Source: CAZAEL01 sp964484135 (GTDB lineage Bacteria; Elusimicrobiota; Elusimicrobia; FEN-1173). From it: a DNA stretch of 64,000 nucleotides. The position numbers and the translations under genes are program-made. Positions 44,493-53,445 of this stretch are shown in pieces (position 1 is the first letter of the stretch; each line of letters opens with the position of its first letter). The stretch is taken from NCBI GenBank assembly GCA_964484135.1, contig CAZAEL010000001.1:39638-103637 (forward strand), written 5' to 3'. The notes below the pieces were generated by a model. The model searched no databases. It saw only the letters and a list, made by a program, of their open reading frames with translations, and was not told the DNA's origin.

Positions 44493-46267
44493 GCGACGTC
44501 GGTCCGACAAACAAAGGCCCGGACGCCGGCGCGGCCCAGGCTTCGCCGGGGCCGGGGGGCGTGGAGGTGGCCCTGGTGCAGTGCCCGGGATGGGGGCGGG
44601 ACTGCCCTCCCTACGCCGCCGCGGCCCTGTCCGCTTACCTCCGGCGGGAGGGCATCGGCGTCAAGGGCTTCGACCTGAACAACGCTTTGTACCACGGCGT
44701 GCCCGCGGCGTACAGGAAGCTGTGGGACGACAAAGACTATTACGTGTTCTGGGAGAACCCCGGACGGGTCGCCCAACTTCTCCGGGAGAACCCCGGGCTG
44801 GTGAACAAGTTCGTGGACGACGTCCTGGCCACGGGGGCGCGCCTCATCGGTTTCACCACCCACACCACCTCCTTTTTGGTAAGCTTGGAAATGGCCCGTC
44901 GGATCAAACGGGCGGACCCTTCCCGGCTCATCGCCTTCGGGGGTCCCCAGTGTTCCCGGGCCCAGGCCGGGCCGGCCTTCGCCGACGAGCCCTGCGTGGA
45001 TCTGGTGTGCCTCCTGGAGGGGGAGGAGGTCCTGCGGGAGGCGGTCCTGTCCCTGCGGGAAAGGGGCGCGCTGGACCGGCCCATCGCCGGGACCCTCATG
45101 CGGCTGGATGGGCGGGTGGTGGACAACGGCGACCGCCCCCTCATCGAAGACCTGAACGCCCTGCCTTTTCCCGACTATTCCGATTTCGCCGACGGCATCC
45201 GGGAGCGGATGTACCGCCAGCCCGAGCGCCTGGAAATCCTGGACAGCCGCGGCTGCGTGCGACGGTGCCACTTCTGCAGCGAATGGCAGTTCTGGCGACG
45301 GTTCCGCACCATGGACGGGGACCGCATGTACCGGGAGATGGTCCACCAGATGGAGGCCTATCCCGGCGTGAATTATTTTTATTTCATCGGGTCGCTCCTG
45401 AACGGCGACATGCGGGCCCTTTCCCGCCTCTGCGACAGGATCCTGGAGGACGGGGTGAAGGTGCGCTTCGCGGGCCAGGCCATCGTGCGGCCCGACATGA
45501 ACCGGGCCGTGATCCGGAAGCTGGCGCGCGCCGGTTGCGAGTGGCTGGGGTTCGGCATCGAGAGCGGCTCTCAGAAGATGCTGCGCCGCATGAACAAACA
45601 TTTCACCATCGCCAACGCGGAGCAGGTGCTGAAGGACTGCCACGAGGCCGGGATTTCCGTTCAGATCAACATCCTCTTCGGCCCGCCGGGCGAGACCCGG
45701 GAGGATTTTCAAGAAACCCTGGATTTCCTGCGCCGCGTGCGGCCCCACATCGACACCGTGCTGGCCAGTCAATCCTTCACCGTGGTGGACAAGGGCACCC
45801 TCTACAACACCCATCCGGACCTTTTCGGCCTGACGGGCGTGGACCACCACCTCTTTTGGGAGTCCAAGGACGGCGCCAACACCTATCCGGAGCGGCTCCG
45901 GCGGTACGAAGAGTTCTGCAAGCTGGCTCTGGAGCTCGGCGTGCCGGAAACATCGGGCGTGCTGTCGGTCAAGCCGGACAAGTGGTTCCTGCTGGGCGAA
46001 TATCACCGGCACAAGAAACAGCACGTCCGCGCCGCGTTCTGCTACCTTCGGTCCTGGCGCAAGGAGTCGCGGAACAAGGGCCTCTTGGTCAACATCGCCG
46101 AATGCTGCCTGGCCCTGGGCCGGAACGACCGGGCCCGGTTCTATTACGAAAAGGCGCTGGCTTTCGACGCCTCCGTGGAAGGCTTTGCGGAAGACCCGTA
46201 CAACGACGCCATACGCCGGGCCCTCGGAAGGCTGGAAGAACGTCCCATGACGGCGGTGAACGCGTGA
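44489..46267 (+). CDS. Cobalamin-binding-type radical SAM protein 1 with TPR-like tail
   Basis: The ATG at 44489 overlaps the preceding TGA. The 592-residue protein has an N-terminal B12-binding-like Rossmann domain (VALVQCPGWGRDCPPYAAAALSAYL, then GFTTHTTSF and IAFGGPQ), a radical SAM barrel with cysteines 256, 260 and 263 in RGCVRRCHFCSE, and FGIESGSQKMLRRMNK plus FGPPGETREDF. The usual DxHxxG cobalamin motif is not evident. A WESKDGANTYPERL motif is shared with two other genes in this operon, and the last 90 residues resemble TPR helices. Such enzymes methylate or rearrange unactivated carbons in many pathways; the target is unknown. Confidence 0.88.
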   Translation: MSDVGPTNKGPDAGAAQASPGPGGVEVALVQCPGWGRDCPPYAAAALSAYLRREGIGVKGFDLNNALYHGVPAAYRKLWDDKDYYVFWENPGRVAQLLRENPGLVNKFVDDVLATGARLIGFTTHTTSFLVSLEMARRIKRADPSRLIAFGGPQCSRAQAGPAFADEPCVDLVCLLEGEEVLREAVLSLRERGALDRPIAGTLMRLDGRVVDNGDRPLIEDLNALPFPDYSDFADGIRERMYRQPERLEILDSRGCVRRCHFCSEWQFWRRFRTMDGDRMYREMVHQMEAYPGVNYFYFIGSLLNGDMRALSRLCDRILEDGVKVRFAGQAIVRPDMNRAVIRKLARAGCEWLGFGIESGSQKMLRRMNKHFTIANAEQVLKDCHEAGISVQINILFGPPGETREDFQETLDFLRRVRPHIDTVLASQSFTVVDKGTLYNTHPDLFGLTGVDHHLFWESKDGANTYPERLRRYEEFCKLALELGVPETSGVLSVKPDKWFLLGEYHRHKKQHVRAAFCYLRSWRKESRNKGLLVNIAECCLALGRNDRARFYYEKALAFDASVEGFAEDPYNDAIRRALGRLEERPMTAVNA

Positions 46268-47733
46268 GCGCCGCCGACGCGCTCCGGAAGTCTTTCGAAG
46301 CGGCGGACCCCCGCGTCCTTCTGCCGCCGGCGGGGAAAAAGGGGTGGCGGGCATGGGCGGAGGGCCTGGGGGCGCGCGCCGCGGGCCGGTTTTTTCCCCA
46401 CATGGACAGCCACATCGCCCGCATCCTGTGGAAAAAGAAGGCCTGGCGCAAGCTGGCCAATTTTCTGCTGGTCGAATTCCAGATGGGAAGGCGCGCCGGC
46501 CGGGCCTGGGGAAAGCCCTATTGGCTGACCGTCGACCCCACGAACTTCTGCCAGTTGCGGTGCCCCTTCTGCCCCACGGGCGCGGAACGCAAGGTGCGGG
46601 CCAAGGCCATCCTGAAGCTGGAGGATTTCAAAAAACTGCTCGACCAGCTGGGGCCGACGCTGCTCCACATCGATTTCATGAACTGGGGCGAGCCGCTCCT
46701 GAACCGGCACGTTTTCGACATGGTCGCGTACGCCAAGAAGTTCGACATAGACACCAAGATGGACACCAACTTCAACGAGTTCAACGAGGAGATGGCGGAG
46801 AAGATGGTGCTGTCGGGCCTGGACTGCGTGAGCCTGTCCATCGACGGTCTGACGCAGGAGACCTACGCCAAGTACCGGGTGCGGGGCGATTACAACAAGG
46901 TCATCGAGAACCTCAAGCTTTTGGTCCGCAAGAAGAAGGAGCTCGGCCGTTCGCGCCCCTACATCGTGTGGCAGTTCCTGGTGTTCAAGCACAACGAGCA
47001 GGAGGCCGACCGCGTGCGGCAGGTGGGCAAGGAACTGGGCGTGGACGCGGTGGGCGTGACGCCGGCCTTCCTTCCTTTCCGCCCCGGCATCAAAGACGAG
47101 TGGCTGCCGGAGCGGCCGGAGCACCGGCACTATGACCCGGAGACCTTCCCGGACAGCCCTCCGTGGGAATGGGAAGCCCCGCCTTCGGACGCCGGAGCCG
47201 GGGGAGAGACGCAGGAGGAGCCCGCGGCGGAAGCCGCGGCCCCCGTGTCGAACGGGAACGGCCGCCGGAAGGCGCTGGACCTGACCCTCGCGCTCCTGAA
47301 ATTTTTCGAGCGGAAGTCCAACGGCGGATCGGCTTCTCCCCACATCGACGTCCGGGTGTACCGTGAGCCCGAGAAGGAGAAGCGAGCCCTCTGCCATTGG
47401 CCCTGGGCCGGCATCACCGTGAACCCCAACGGATCCGTCTCCCCTTGTTGTTCCGTGGAGGAGGACATGTACGATTTCGGGAACATTTTTCAGGACGGGT
47501 TCCGCAAGATCTGGAACAGCCCCCATTACCGCCGTTCCCGCAGGCACGTGGGAGACTACGTCGCGCACCGCGTGGACGTGAAGACCCGCTCGGAGCACGC
47601 CTGCGAGCGGTGTTTCAGCATCGGGCGCGCCAATTTCACCTTCCAGCCCTGGTGGCGTTTCGAGCAGTACGACGGGTGGTGGGATTTTGACGGCGGACGG
47701 GCCGGCGCGCCCAAGGAGGAAAAGGTTTCGTGA
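46264..47733 (+). CDS. SPASM-type radical SAM protein 2
   Basis: GTG 46264 overlaps the preceding TGA. The 489-residue protein has cysteines 96, 100 and 103 in NFCQLRCPFC, FMNWGEPLLN as the GGE-equivalent motif (here W-G-E), and a C-terminal block CHWPWAGITVNPNGSVSPCCSVEED with CERCFSIGR, a SPASM auxiliary cluster region. A Pro/Ala/Glu-rich, probably disordered insert lies near residues 300-345. The first 95 residues are a basic helical extension. It overlaps the following radical SAM gene by four bases. Confidence 0.9.
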   Translation: MSAADALRKSFEAADPRVLLPPAGKKGWRAWAEGLGARAAGRFFPHMDSHIARILWKKKAWRKLANFLLVEFQMGRRAGRAWGKPYWLTVDPTNFCQLRCPFCPTGAERKVRAKAILKLEDFKKLLDQLGPTLLHIDFMNWGEPLLNRHVFDMVAYAKKFDIDTKMDTNFNEFNEEMAEKMVLSGLDCVSLSIDGLTQETYAKYRVRGDYNKVIENLKLLVRKKKELGRSRPYIVWQFLVFKHNEQEADRVRQVGKELGVDAVGVTPAFLPFRPGIKDEWLPERPEHRHYDPETFPDSPPWEWEAPPSDAGAGGETQEEPAAEAAAPVSNGNGRRKALDLTLALLKFFERKSNGGSASPHIDVRVYREPEKEKRALCHWPWAGITVNPNGSVSPCCSVEEDMYDFGNIFQDGFRKIWNSPHYRRSRRHVGDYVAHRVDVKTRSEHACERCFSIGRANFTFQPWWRFEQYDGWWDFDGGRAGAPKEEKVS

Positions 47734-48917
47734 CGACGCCGATCGCCCCGCTTTCGGAGGAGCTGATCCAGCGGAAGCTGAACATTTCGCTGAACCGGGT
47801 GGAGTTCGAGCGGCGCAAGCCCGTGCTGGCCTCCACCCCCGAGGTGGTGACCATCGGGGCGCACAACCGGTGCAACGCCAAGTGCGTCTGGTGCCTGGAA
47901 GGCGACTACAAAGTCTTCAACCTGGACCTTTATCGGGAGTTTTTCGAGAAGAAACTGGGGCACGTCATCCGGAGCGCCCGGCACGTGTCCTTCGTGGGGT
48001 TCGGGGAGATCCTTTGGCTGCCGCGGGTGGAGCAGTTCCTGGATTACGTCAACGAGACCATCCCGGACGTGGTCAAACAGTTCACCACGAACGGCACCCC
48101 TCTGCGGCCCGGCAAGATCGTGGAAAGGCTCCTCATCGGGCGCTACTCCATCCGGGTGTCGCTCCACGCCTCCACCCCGGACCTCCACGCCAAGATCATG
48201 CAGATACGGGATTTCTCGCGGATCATGGACAACCTCAAGTACCTGGTGCGGCTGCGGGACGAGCACCGCCGCCGGGGCTACCTGCACGTGGAGCTGTTCA
48301 ACGTGCTTTCGCGCGACAACATCGACGACCTGCCGGACTTCGTCCGCCTGGCGGCGGAGCTGGGCATCCACCGGGTCATCTGCAACTACATGACCATGTT
48401 TTCCAGGGAGCACATCGAGATGTCTCTCTTCTTCGACCAGGCGCGGGCCAACGAGCGCATGCGGGAGGCGGAGGAGGTGGCGCAGAAACTGGGGATCTTC
48501 CTCACCCTTCCCCCGCGGTTCGGCCAGGGCGGAGAGGACCGGGAACGGCCGGAGGGCTTCTGTTCGGACCCCTGGCAGTATTTTTACGCCGAAGCCCAAG
48601 GCTCCGTTCTGCCGTGCTGTTACGCGGGCGGACACGTGGGGTATCTGGACAAGCAGGATTTCGGGGAAATTTGGAACGGGGAGTTTTACCAGAGCCTGCG
48701 CAAGGGCATTTCCGGGGAAGGGCCGACCCACGAGTGGTGCAGGAACTGCGTCAAGTTTCAGGGGCATTACACGGTCAACAACATCCTTTGCCACATCACC
48801 AACCGGCCGGAGACCCAGAAAATGATCGTTGAGGAGGTCCGGCGGCGCGGTTTGACGGCGGCCCCGTCGTTGGCGATGGAGGCGGTTCATGGGAACGGCA
48901 ATGGCTCCGCCCACTAG
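47730..48917 (+). CDS. SPASM-type radical SAM protein 3
   Basis: GTG 47730 overlaps the previous stop. The 395-residue product has cysteines 48, 52 and 55 in NRCNAKCVWC, then FVGFGEILWLP in place of GGE, LHASTPDLHAK, and a C-terminal FCSDPWQYFYAEAQGSVLPCCYAG with GEIWNGEFYQSLR and WCRNCVKF, a SPASM signature. It is similar in order and detail to the protein encoded at 53435 (both have QRK near the N-terminus, DNIDDLP or LNIDDLP, and a FGQ segment), so the two are paralogues. It overlaps the next gene by 29 bases. Confidence 0.9.
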   Translation: MTTPIAPLSEELIQRKLNISLNRVEFERRKPVLASTPEVVTIGAHNRCNAKCVWCLEGDYKVFNLDLYREFFEKKLGHVIRSARHVSFVGFGEILWLPRVEQFLDYVNETIPDVVKQFTTNGTPLRPGKIVERLLIGRYSIRVSLHASTPDLHAKIMQIRDFSRIMDNLKYLVRLRDEHRRRGYLHVELFNVLSRDNIDDLPDFVRLAAELGIHRVICNYMTMFSREHIEMSLFFDQARANERMREAEEVAQKLGIFLTLPPRFGQGGEDRERPEGFCSDPWQYFYAEAQGSVLPCCYAGGHVGYLDKQDFGEIWNGEFYQSLRKGISGEGPTHEWCRNCVKFQGHYTVNNILCHITNRPETQKMIVEEVRRRGLTAAPSLAMEAVHGNGNGSAH

Positions 48918-49812
48918 CCTCCAGCGCCCGAAACGCCAGGTGGTGTTCGCCTGGGACATGCATTATTCCTGCAACTACCGGTGTCCCTATTGTTTCTACA
49001 CCGTCGCGGGGTGGGAGGAGCTGGCCAAAAAGAACCATTACAAGCCGCCGGAGGAGTGGAAGCGGGTCTGGCACCGCGTGTATGAGAAATACGGCTCCTG
49101 CCACATCCGCATCACGGCGGGGGAGCCCTTCACCTACCCGAGGTTCGTGGACATCATCGAATCGCTTTCCCAGGAACATTGGATCCAGATCACCAGCAAC
49201 ATGTCCATGACGCCGGTGCTGAGGGATTTCGCCAAACGCGCCAACAGCCGGCGGGTGGAGCTGGACTGCACCTTCCATCCGCTGGAAGGGGAACTGGACT
49301 CTTTCATCGACAACGTCCTCCTGCTGCGCCGGAGCGGTTTCGTCTCCAACGTCTGTTTCCTGGCGTATCCCCCGCAGATGCCCTCCATGGAGGAATACAA
49401 GCGCCGGTTCAAGGAGCACGACATCCACATGAACATGGCCATCCTGTGGGGGCGATACGGCGGCAAGGATTATCCCCACGCGTACACGCCGCAGGAGAAA
49501 CGCTGGATCAAGGACGTCATCGGGTACGAGGTGGGGCCGGAGACCGTGGGCCTGGAGCCCATTCCCATCCGGGGCAAGGTGTGCGGCGCCGGCCAGCGGT
49601 ACGCGGTGGTGCACGCGGACGGCAAGGTGTTCCGGTGCGGCCAGCTGGGGCGGGAGGAGGAATGCATCGGCGATCTTTTCGATCCCGATTTCGAGCTTTT
49701 CAAGGAAGGACAGCCCTGCATGGCCGATTTTTGCCGATGCAAGGAGTTCCAGATGGCCTGGGAGGAGGAGGAAAAGCAGGCCCTCCTCCTGCGGGGGGAA
49801 GTTCGCGCGTGA
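48889..49812 (+). CDS. Short radical SAM protein A1 (cysteine-rich C-terminus)
   Basis: ATG 48889 follows GGAGGCGG closely and overlaps the previous gene by 29 bases; ATG 48901 is an alternative start. The 307-residue protein has cysteines 28, 32 and 35 in HYSCNYRCPYC, ITAGEPFTYPRF as the GGE motif, TCTFHPLE-like LDCTFHPLEGEL, and a C-terminal set CGAGQRYAVVHADGKVFRCG with CMADFCRCKEF. The last cysteines likely bind an auxiliary cluster of twitch/SPASM type. It is one of five paralogues in the operon sharing the SCNYRC-type motif, the GEPFxYPxF motif and the CxxxxCxC end. Confidence 0.88.
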   Translation: MGTAMAPPTSLQRPKRQVVFAWDMHYSCNYRCPYCFYTVAGWEELAKKNHYKPPEEWKRVWHRVYEKYGSCHIRITAGEPFTYPRFVDIIESLSQEHWIQITSNMSMTPVLRDFAKRANSRRVELDCTFHPLEGELDSFIDNVLLLRRSGFVSNVCFLAYPPQMPSMEEYKRRFKEHDIHMNMAILWGRYGGKDYPHAYTPQEKRWIKDVIGYEVGPETVGLEPIPIRGKVCGAGQRYAVVHADGKVFRCGQLGREEECIGDLFDPDFELFKEGQPCMADFCRCKEFQMAWEEEEKQALLLRGEVRA

Positions 49813-49843
49813 GAGTTCTTGGAAGTCAAGGGGAGGCGCGGCC

Positions 49844-51475
49844 GTGAAAGTGGCGTTGGTACAGATGCCGGTGTGGTGGCCTCTGGATCCGCCCCTGGGC
49901 TTGGCCCAGGCGGCGGGATGCCTCAGGTCCGCGGGTCACGACGTCCGGGTCTTCGATGTCAACATCCACCTCTGGAAGGACCGTCCGCCGCAGTACGCCA
50001 ACATGTGGCTGTGGGAGCAGTTCCATTATTGGAACGACCCGGAAGTGGTGGATCAGTTTTTTGAGGACAACCGGGAGGCGCTGGAGGCCTTCGTGTCGTC
50101 CATCTTGCGCAGCGACGCGGCGGTGGTGGGGTTTTCCGTCAACTTGGGGTCCCAGCTCCCTTCGCTCAGGATGGCCCGACTGATCAAGTCCGCGGATCCG
50201 CGGCGGCTGGTCCTGTTCGGCGGGCAGTATTTCTTCCTGGGCGACCAGGCCCGGAACGTCCTCGCCCATCCGCAGGTGGACGCCGTGGTGCGGGGATCGG
50301 GGGACGACCTCCTGCCCCGCCTGATCGCGGATTACCAGCGGGAGGGGCGCCTGCAGAAACAGCCGGGGCTGGTCTTCCGGCAGGCGGGGGAGATCATCGA
50401 CGGAGGCGCCCCCGCGCTTCCCCGGAACCTGGACGCCGTCCCGTTCGCGGATTTCACGCTTTTTCCCATGGAACTCTACCTCAGCCCCAACCGCATCCCC
50501 CTGGCGGCTTCGCGGGGATGCGTCTGGGCCTGCCGTTTTTGCAGCACCAGGGAATTTTGGGGCGGCTACGGCTTCATGAGCGGCGACCGCGTTTTCGCCG
50601 AAATCCGGCATCAGCGCCGCCTGTTCCCCAAACGACGGCACATCGAATTTTACGACATCACGGCCAACGGCCGGCCCGAAACCCTCGCCCGCCTGTCGGA
50701 TCTGCTCATCGACGCCCGCCTCGGACACAAGAGCCTGTCTCCGATCGCCCGGTGGAAGATCAACGCCGTCCTCCGGCCGGAAATGACGACGGGCCTCCTG
50801 CGGCGCATGCACGGCGCCGGGTGCGTGGAGATCATCTACGGCGTGGAAAGCGGCTCGCCGCGCGTGCTGAAGCTCATGAACAAGAATTATTCGCTGCCCG
50901 TCGCGGAGCGGGTGCTCCGCGACACCCACGAGGCCGGCATCCAAACGGTGGCCAACTTCATGGTGGGGTTCCCGGGAGAGACGGAAGAGGATTTCAGCCG
51001 GACGTTGGGTTTCCTGCGGCGGAACCGGCGGTCCTTGGACAGGGCGTACCCCAGCGCCACTTTCACCAGCCTGGAGGAACACAGCTATCTCACGCGGCAT
51101 GCGGACCGGTTTGGGATCGCGCCGGGCCCGGACGGCAGGACCCACAATCTGTATTGGGAGACGCGGGACGGAAAAAACACCTATCTCGTCCGGTTGGACC
51201 GGTACAGACGCTTTCGCCGCACGGCCGCGCGGTTGGGCATCGCGGTCGCGGACGGCATAAACGGGGATTTGCGTACGGAAACCCAGCGGTCCTTGGCGGG
51301 ATATTACCGGTACAAGGGCCGTGTCTCCCCCGCCGCCGGCGCCTACGCCCGGTACTTGTGCAAGGATCCCTCCAGCCGGGCGGTTCAGCGCGAGGCGCGG
51401 GCTTTGCGGAAGGATCCCGCCGGGAAAAAACGGACCGGCCCCTTCGCCGGGGTGAAAGAGGGGGTGTCGGCGTGA
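49844..51475 (+). CDS. Cobalamin-binding-type radical SAM protein 2
   Basis: GTG 49844 follows a GGGGAGG ribosome site. The 543-residue protein has the N-terminal B12-like domain (VALVQMPVWWPLDPPLGLAQAAG, FDVNIHLW, VLFGGQYFFLGD), cysteines 226, 230 and 233 in RGCVWACRFC, IIYGVESGSPRVLKLMNK and GFPGETEEDF. WETRDGKNTYLVRL matches the family's late motif. It is the closest relative of the gene immediately downstream, with nearly identical N-terminal and barrel motifs, so the pair arose by tandem duplication. No DxHxxG cobalamin-ligand motif is seen. Substrate unknown. Confidence 0.9.
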   Translation: MKVALVQMPVWWPLDPPLGLAQAAGCLRSAGHDVRVFDVNIHLWKDRPPQYANMWLWEQFHYWNDPEVVDQFFEDNREALEAFVSSILRSDAAVVGFSVNLGSQLPSLRMARLIKSADPRRLVLFGGQYFFLGDQARNVLAHPQVDAVVRGSGDDLLPRLIADYQREGRLQKQPGLVFRQAGEIIDGGAPALPRNLDAVPFADFTLFPMELYLSPNRIPLAASRGCVWACRFCSTREFWGGYGFMSGDRVFAEIRHQRRLFPKRRHIEFYDITANGRPETLARLSDLLIDARLGHKSLSPIARWKINAVLRPEMTTGLLRRMHGAGCVEIIYGVESGSPRVLKLMNKNYSLPVAERVLRDTHEAGIQTVANFMVGFPGETEEDFSRTLGFLRRNRRSLDRAYPSATFTSLEEHSYLTRHADRFGIAPGPDGRTHNLYWETRDGKNTYLVRLDRYRRFRRTAARLGIAVADGINGDLRTETQRSLAGYYRYKGRVSPAAGAYARYLCKDPSSRAVQREARALRKDPAGKKRTGPFAGVKEGVSA

Positions 51476-53445
51476 AAGTGGCGCTGGTTCAGATGCCCGT
51501 TTGGTGGCCGGTGGATCCCCCGCTGGGGTTGGCCCAGATGGCCGGCTGCCTCAAGGCGGCGGGGCACGAGGTTCACCTCTACGACCTCAATATCCTCCTT
51601 TGGAAGGAGCGGCTCCCCCAGTATGCGAACATGTGGCTGTGGGAGCAGTTCCATTTCTGGAATCACCCCGAGGTCGTGGACCGGTTTTTTGAGGACAACC
51701 GCCGCTCCATCGACGGTTACGTGGATCAAATCCTGCGGTCCGACTCGGCCGTGGTGGGTTTTTCCATCTACGCGGGGACCAACGCGGCTTCCCTCAAACT
51801 GGCGTCCCTCATCAAGCAGGCGGACCCCAAGAGAACGGTGGTGTTCGGGGGGCAATACTTCTTTCTCGGTGACAAGGCCGCGCAGGCCCTGTCCCATCCG
51901 GCCGTGGACGCCGTGGTGCGGGGCCCCGCGGACGAAGCCTTTCCGCTCTTCGTCGCCGACTACGAACGGACCGGCCGTTTCGTCCCCCGTCCCGGGGTGG
52001 TTTTTCGGGGGGGAGACGGGCTTGTGGACGGGGGACCGGCCCCGCAGATCGCGAACCTGGACCGCCTGCCGTTCCCGGACTTCAGCGGGTTTCCCATGGA
52101 TCTTTACGAGGACCAAACCCGCATTCCCATCGCGGCCAGCCGGGGATGCGTCTGGGCCTGCCGTTTCTGCAGCACGAGGGAGTTCTGGCACGGATACAGC
52201 CATATGAGCGGCGACCGTATCTTCGCGGAAATCAAGCATCAGAAATCCCTCTTCCCGCAGCGCGCCCACTTCGAGTTTTACGACATCACGGCGAACGGGC
52301 GGCCGGAGGCCCTCCATCGCTTTTCCCTTTTGGCGAAGGAGTTCTTGGCCCCCCACCTGCCGGGGCGGTTCTTCCGCTGGAAGATCAACGCCATCCTCAG
52401 GCCGGAGATGACGTCCGACCTCCTCAAGACCATGCAGGAAGGGGGATGCCAGGACATCATCTACGGCGTGGAGAGCGGTTCCCCCCGGGTCCTGAAACGG
52501 ATGAACAAGAATTACAACGTGGACGTGGCCGAGCGGGTGCTGCGGGACACCCGGCTGGCGGGGATCCACACCACCGGCAACTTCATGTTCGGCTTTCCGG
52601 GGGAGACGGAGGAGGACTTCGAGATGACGCTGGCTTTTCTCCGTCGGAACCGCCAATGGCTTGAAAGGGCCTACGGCAGCGCCACCTTCACGAGTCTCGA
52701 GGAATACAGCCACCTCACGGACCATCAGGAGGAATTCGGGATCCGCCGGGAAACGGAAAAGGCCGCCCACAACCTTTATTGGGAGAGCCGGGACGGGGCC
52801 AACACCTACCCGGTCCGCCTGGAACGATACAGGCGATTCCGGCAGACGTGCATGGAGCTGGGCATCGACGCTTACAAGGGGGTCAACGGCTCTTTGGAGC
52901 AGGACCACCTGGCCAACCTGGCCCAGTATTACCAATACAAGGATGAAAGGATCTCCGCGGTCCGGACCTATGTGGATTACCTGGAGATCGATCTCCCCAG
53001 CGAGCCCATCCGGAACCGGCTCAAGATGTACCAAAAAGATCTGCTTTTCTTGGTCAGGGCGTCGAAGCTCGTGGAAAAAGCCAACGCCTTGATGGCGGAG
53101 TTGAACGGTCATTCCGGCCAGGTGGCCCGCTTGTGGCGGTCCCGGGAAAACAAGGACGGCCTGCTGGACATCCCGGTCATGAAGCATCCCATGTCACGGG
53201 ACGAATCCGCCGTTTTTTGGATTTCCCGCTATTTGGGCCGGGCGCAAAGGCTCCTGGGCTTTTTAAAGCACCGGGGTTCCCTTGATCAGAAGGGGGGGCT
53301 CTTTCGCATTTTCTGGGAGAAGGACCCCCTGCCGGACCTGAAAGAACTCCGCCGCCTTCAGGAAAAGGTGGATGTGATCGTCCGGCTCTCGGAGGCGGAG
53401 TCAAAACGCTCTCCGTCCGGAAAGGAGGCCCCCTGTGTCCGATGA
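51472..53445 (+). CDS. Cobalamin-binding-type radical SAM protein 3
   Basis: GTG 51472 overlaps the previous stop. The 657-residue protein repeats the layout of its neighbour: VALVQMPVWWPVDPPLGLAQMAG, LPQYANMWLWEQFHFW, cysteines 226, 230 and 233 in exactly the same positions, IIYGVESGSPRVLKRMNK, GFPGETEEDFEM and WESRDGANTYPVRL. It has about 110 extra C-terminal residues with helical, charged character (ASKLVEKANALMAELNGH), absent from the sister protein. The two may methylate successive or related positions. The end of this gene contains the AAAGGAGG ribosome site and the start of the next gene. Confidence 0.9.
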   Translation: MKVALVQMPVWWPVDPPLGLAQMAGCLKAAGHEVHLYDLNILLWKERLPQYANMWLWEQFHFWNHPEVVDRFFEDNRRSIDGYVDQILRSDSAVVGFSIYAGTNAASLKLASLIKQADPKRTVVFGGQYFFLGDKAAQALSHPAVDAVVRGPADEAFPLFVADYERTGRFVPRPGVVFRGGDGLVDGGPAPQIANLDRLPFPDFSGFPMDLYEDQTRIPIAASRGCVWACRFCSTREFWHGYSHMSGDRIFAEIKHQKSLFPQRAHFEFYDITANGRPEALHRFSLLAKEFLAPHLPGRFFRWKINAILRPEMTSDLLKTMQEGGCQDIIYGVESGSPRVLKRMNKNYNVDVAERVLRDTRLAGIHTTGNFMFGFPGETEEDFEMTLAFLRRNRQWLERAYGSATFTSLEEYSHLTDHQEEFGIRRETEKAAHNLYWESRDGANTYPVRLERYRRFRQTCMELGIDAYKGVNGSLEQDHLANLAQYYQYKDERISAVRTYVDYLEIDLPSEPIRNRLKMYQKDLLFLVRASKLVEKANALMAELNGHSGQVARLWRSRENKDGLLDIPVMKHPMSRDESAVFWISRYLGRAQRLLGFLKHRGSLDQKGGLFRIFWEKDPLPDLKELRRLQEKVDVIVRLSEAESKRSPSGKEAPCVR

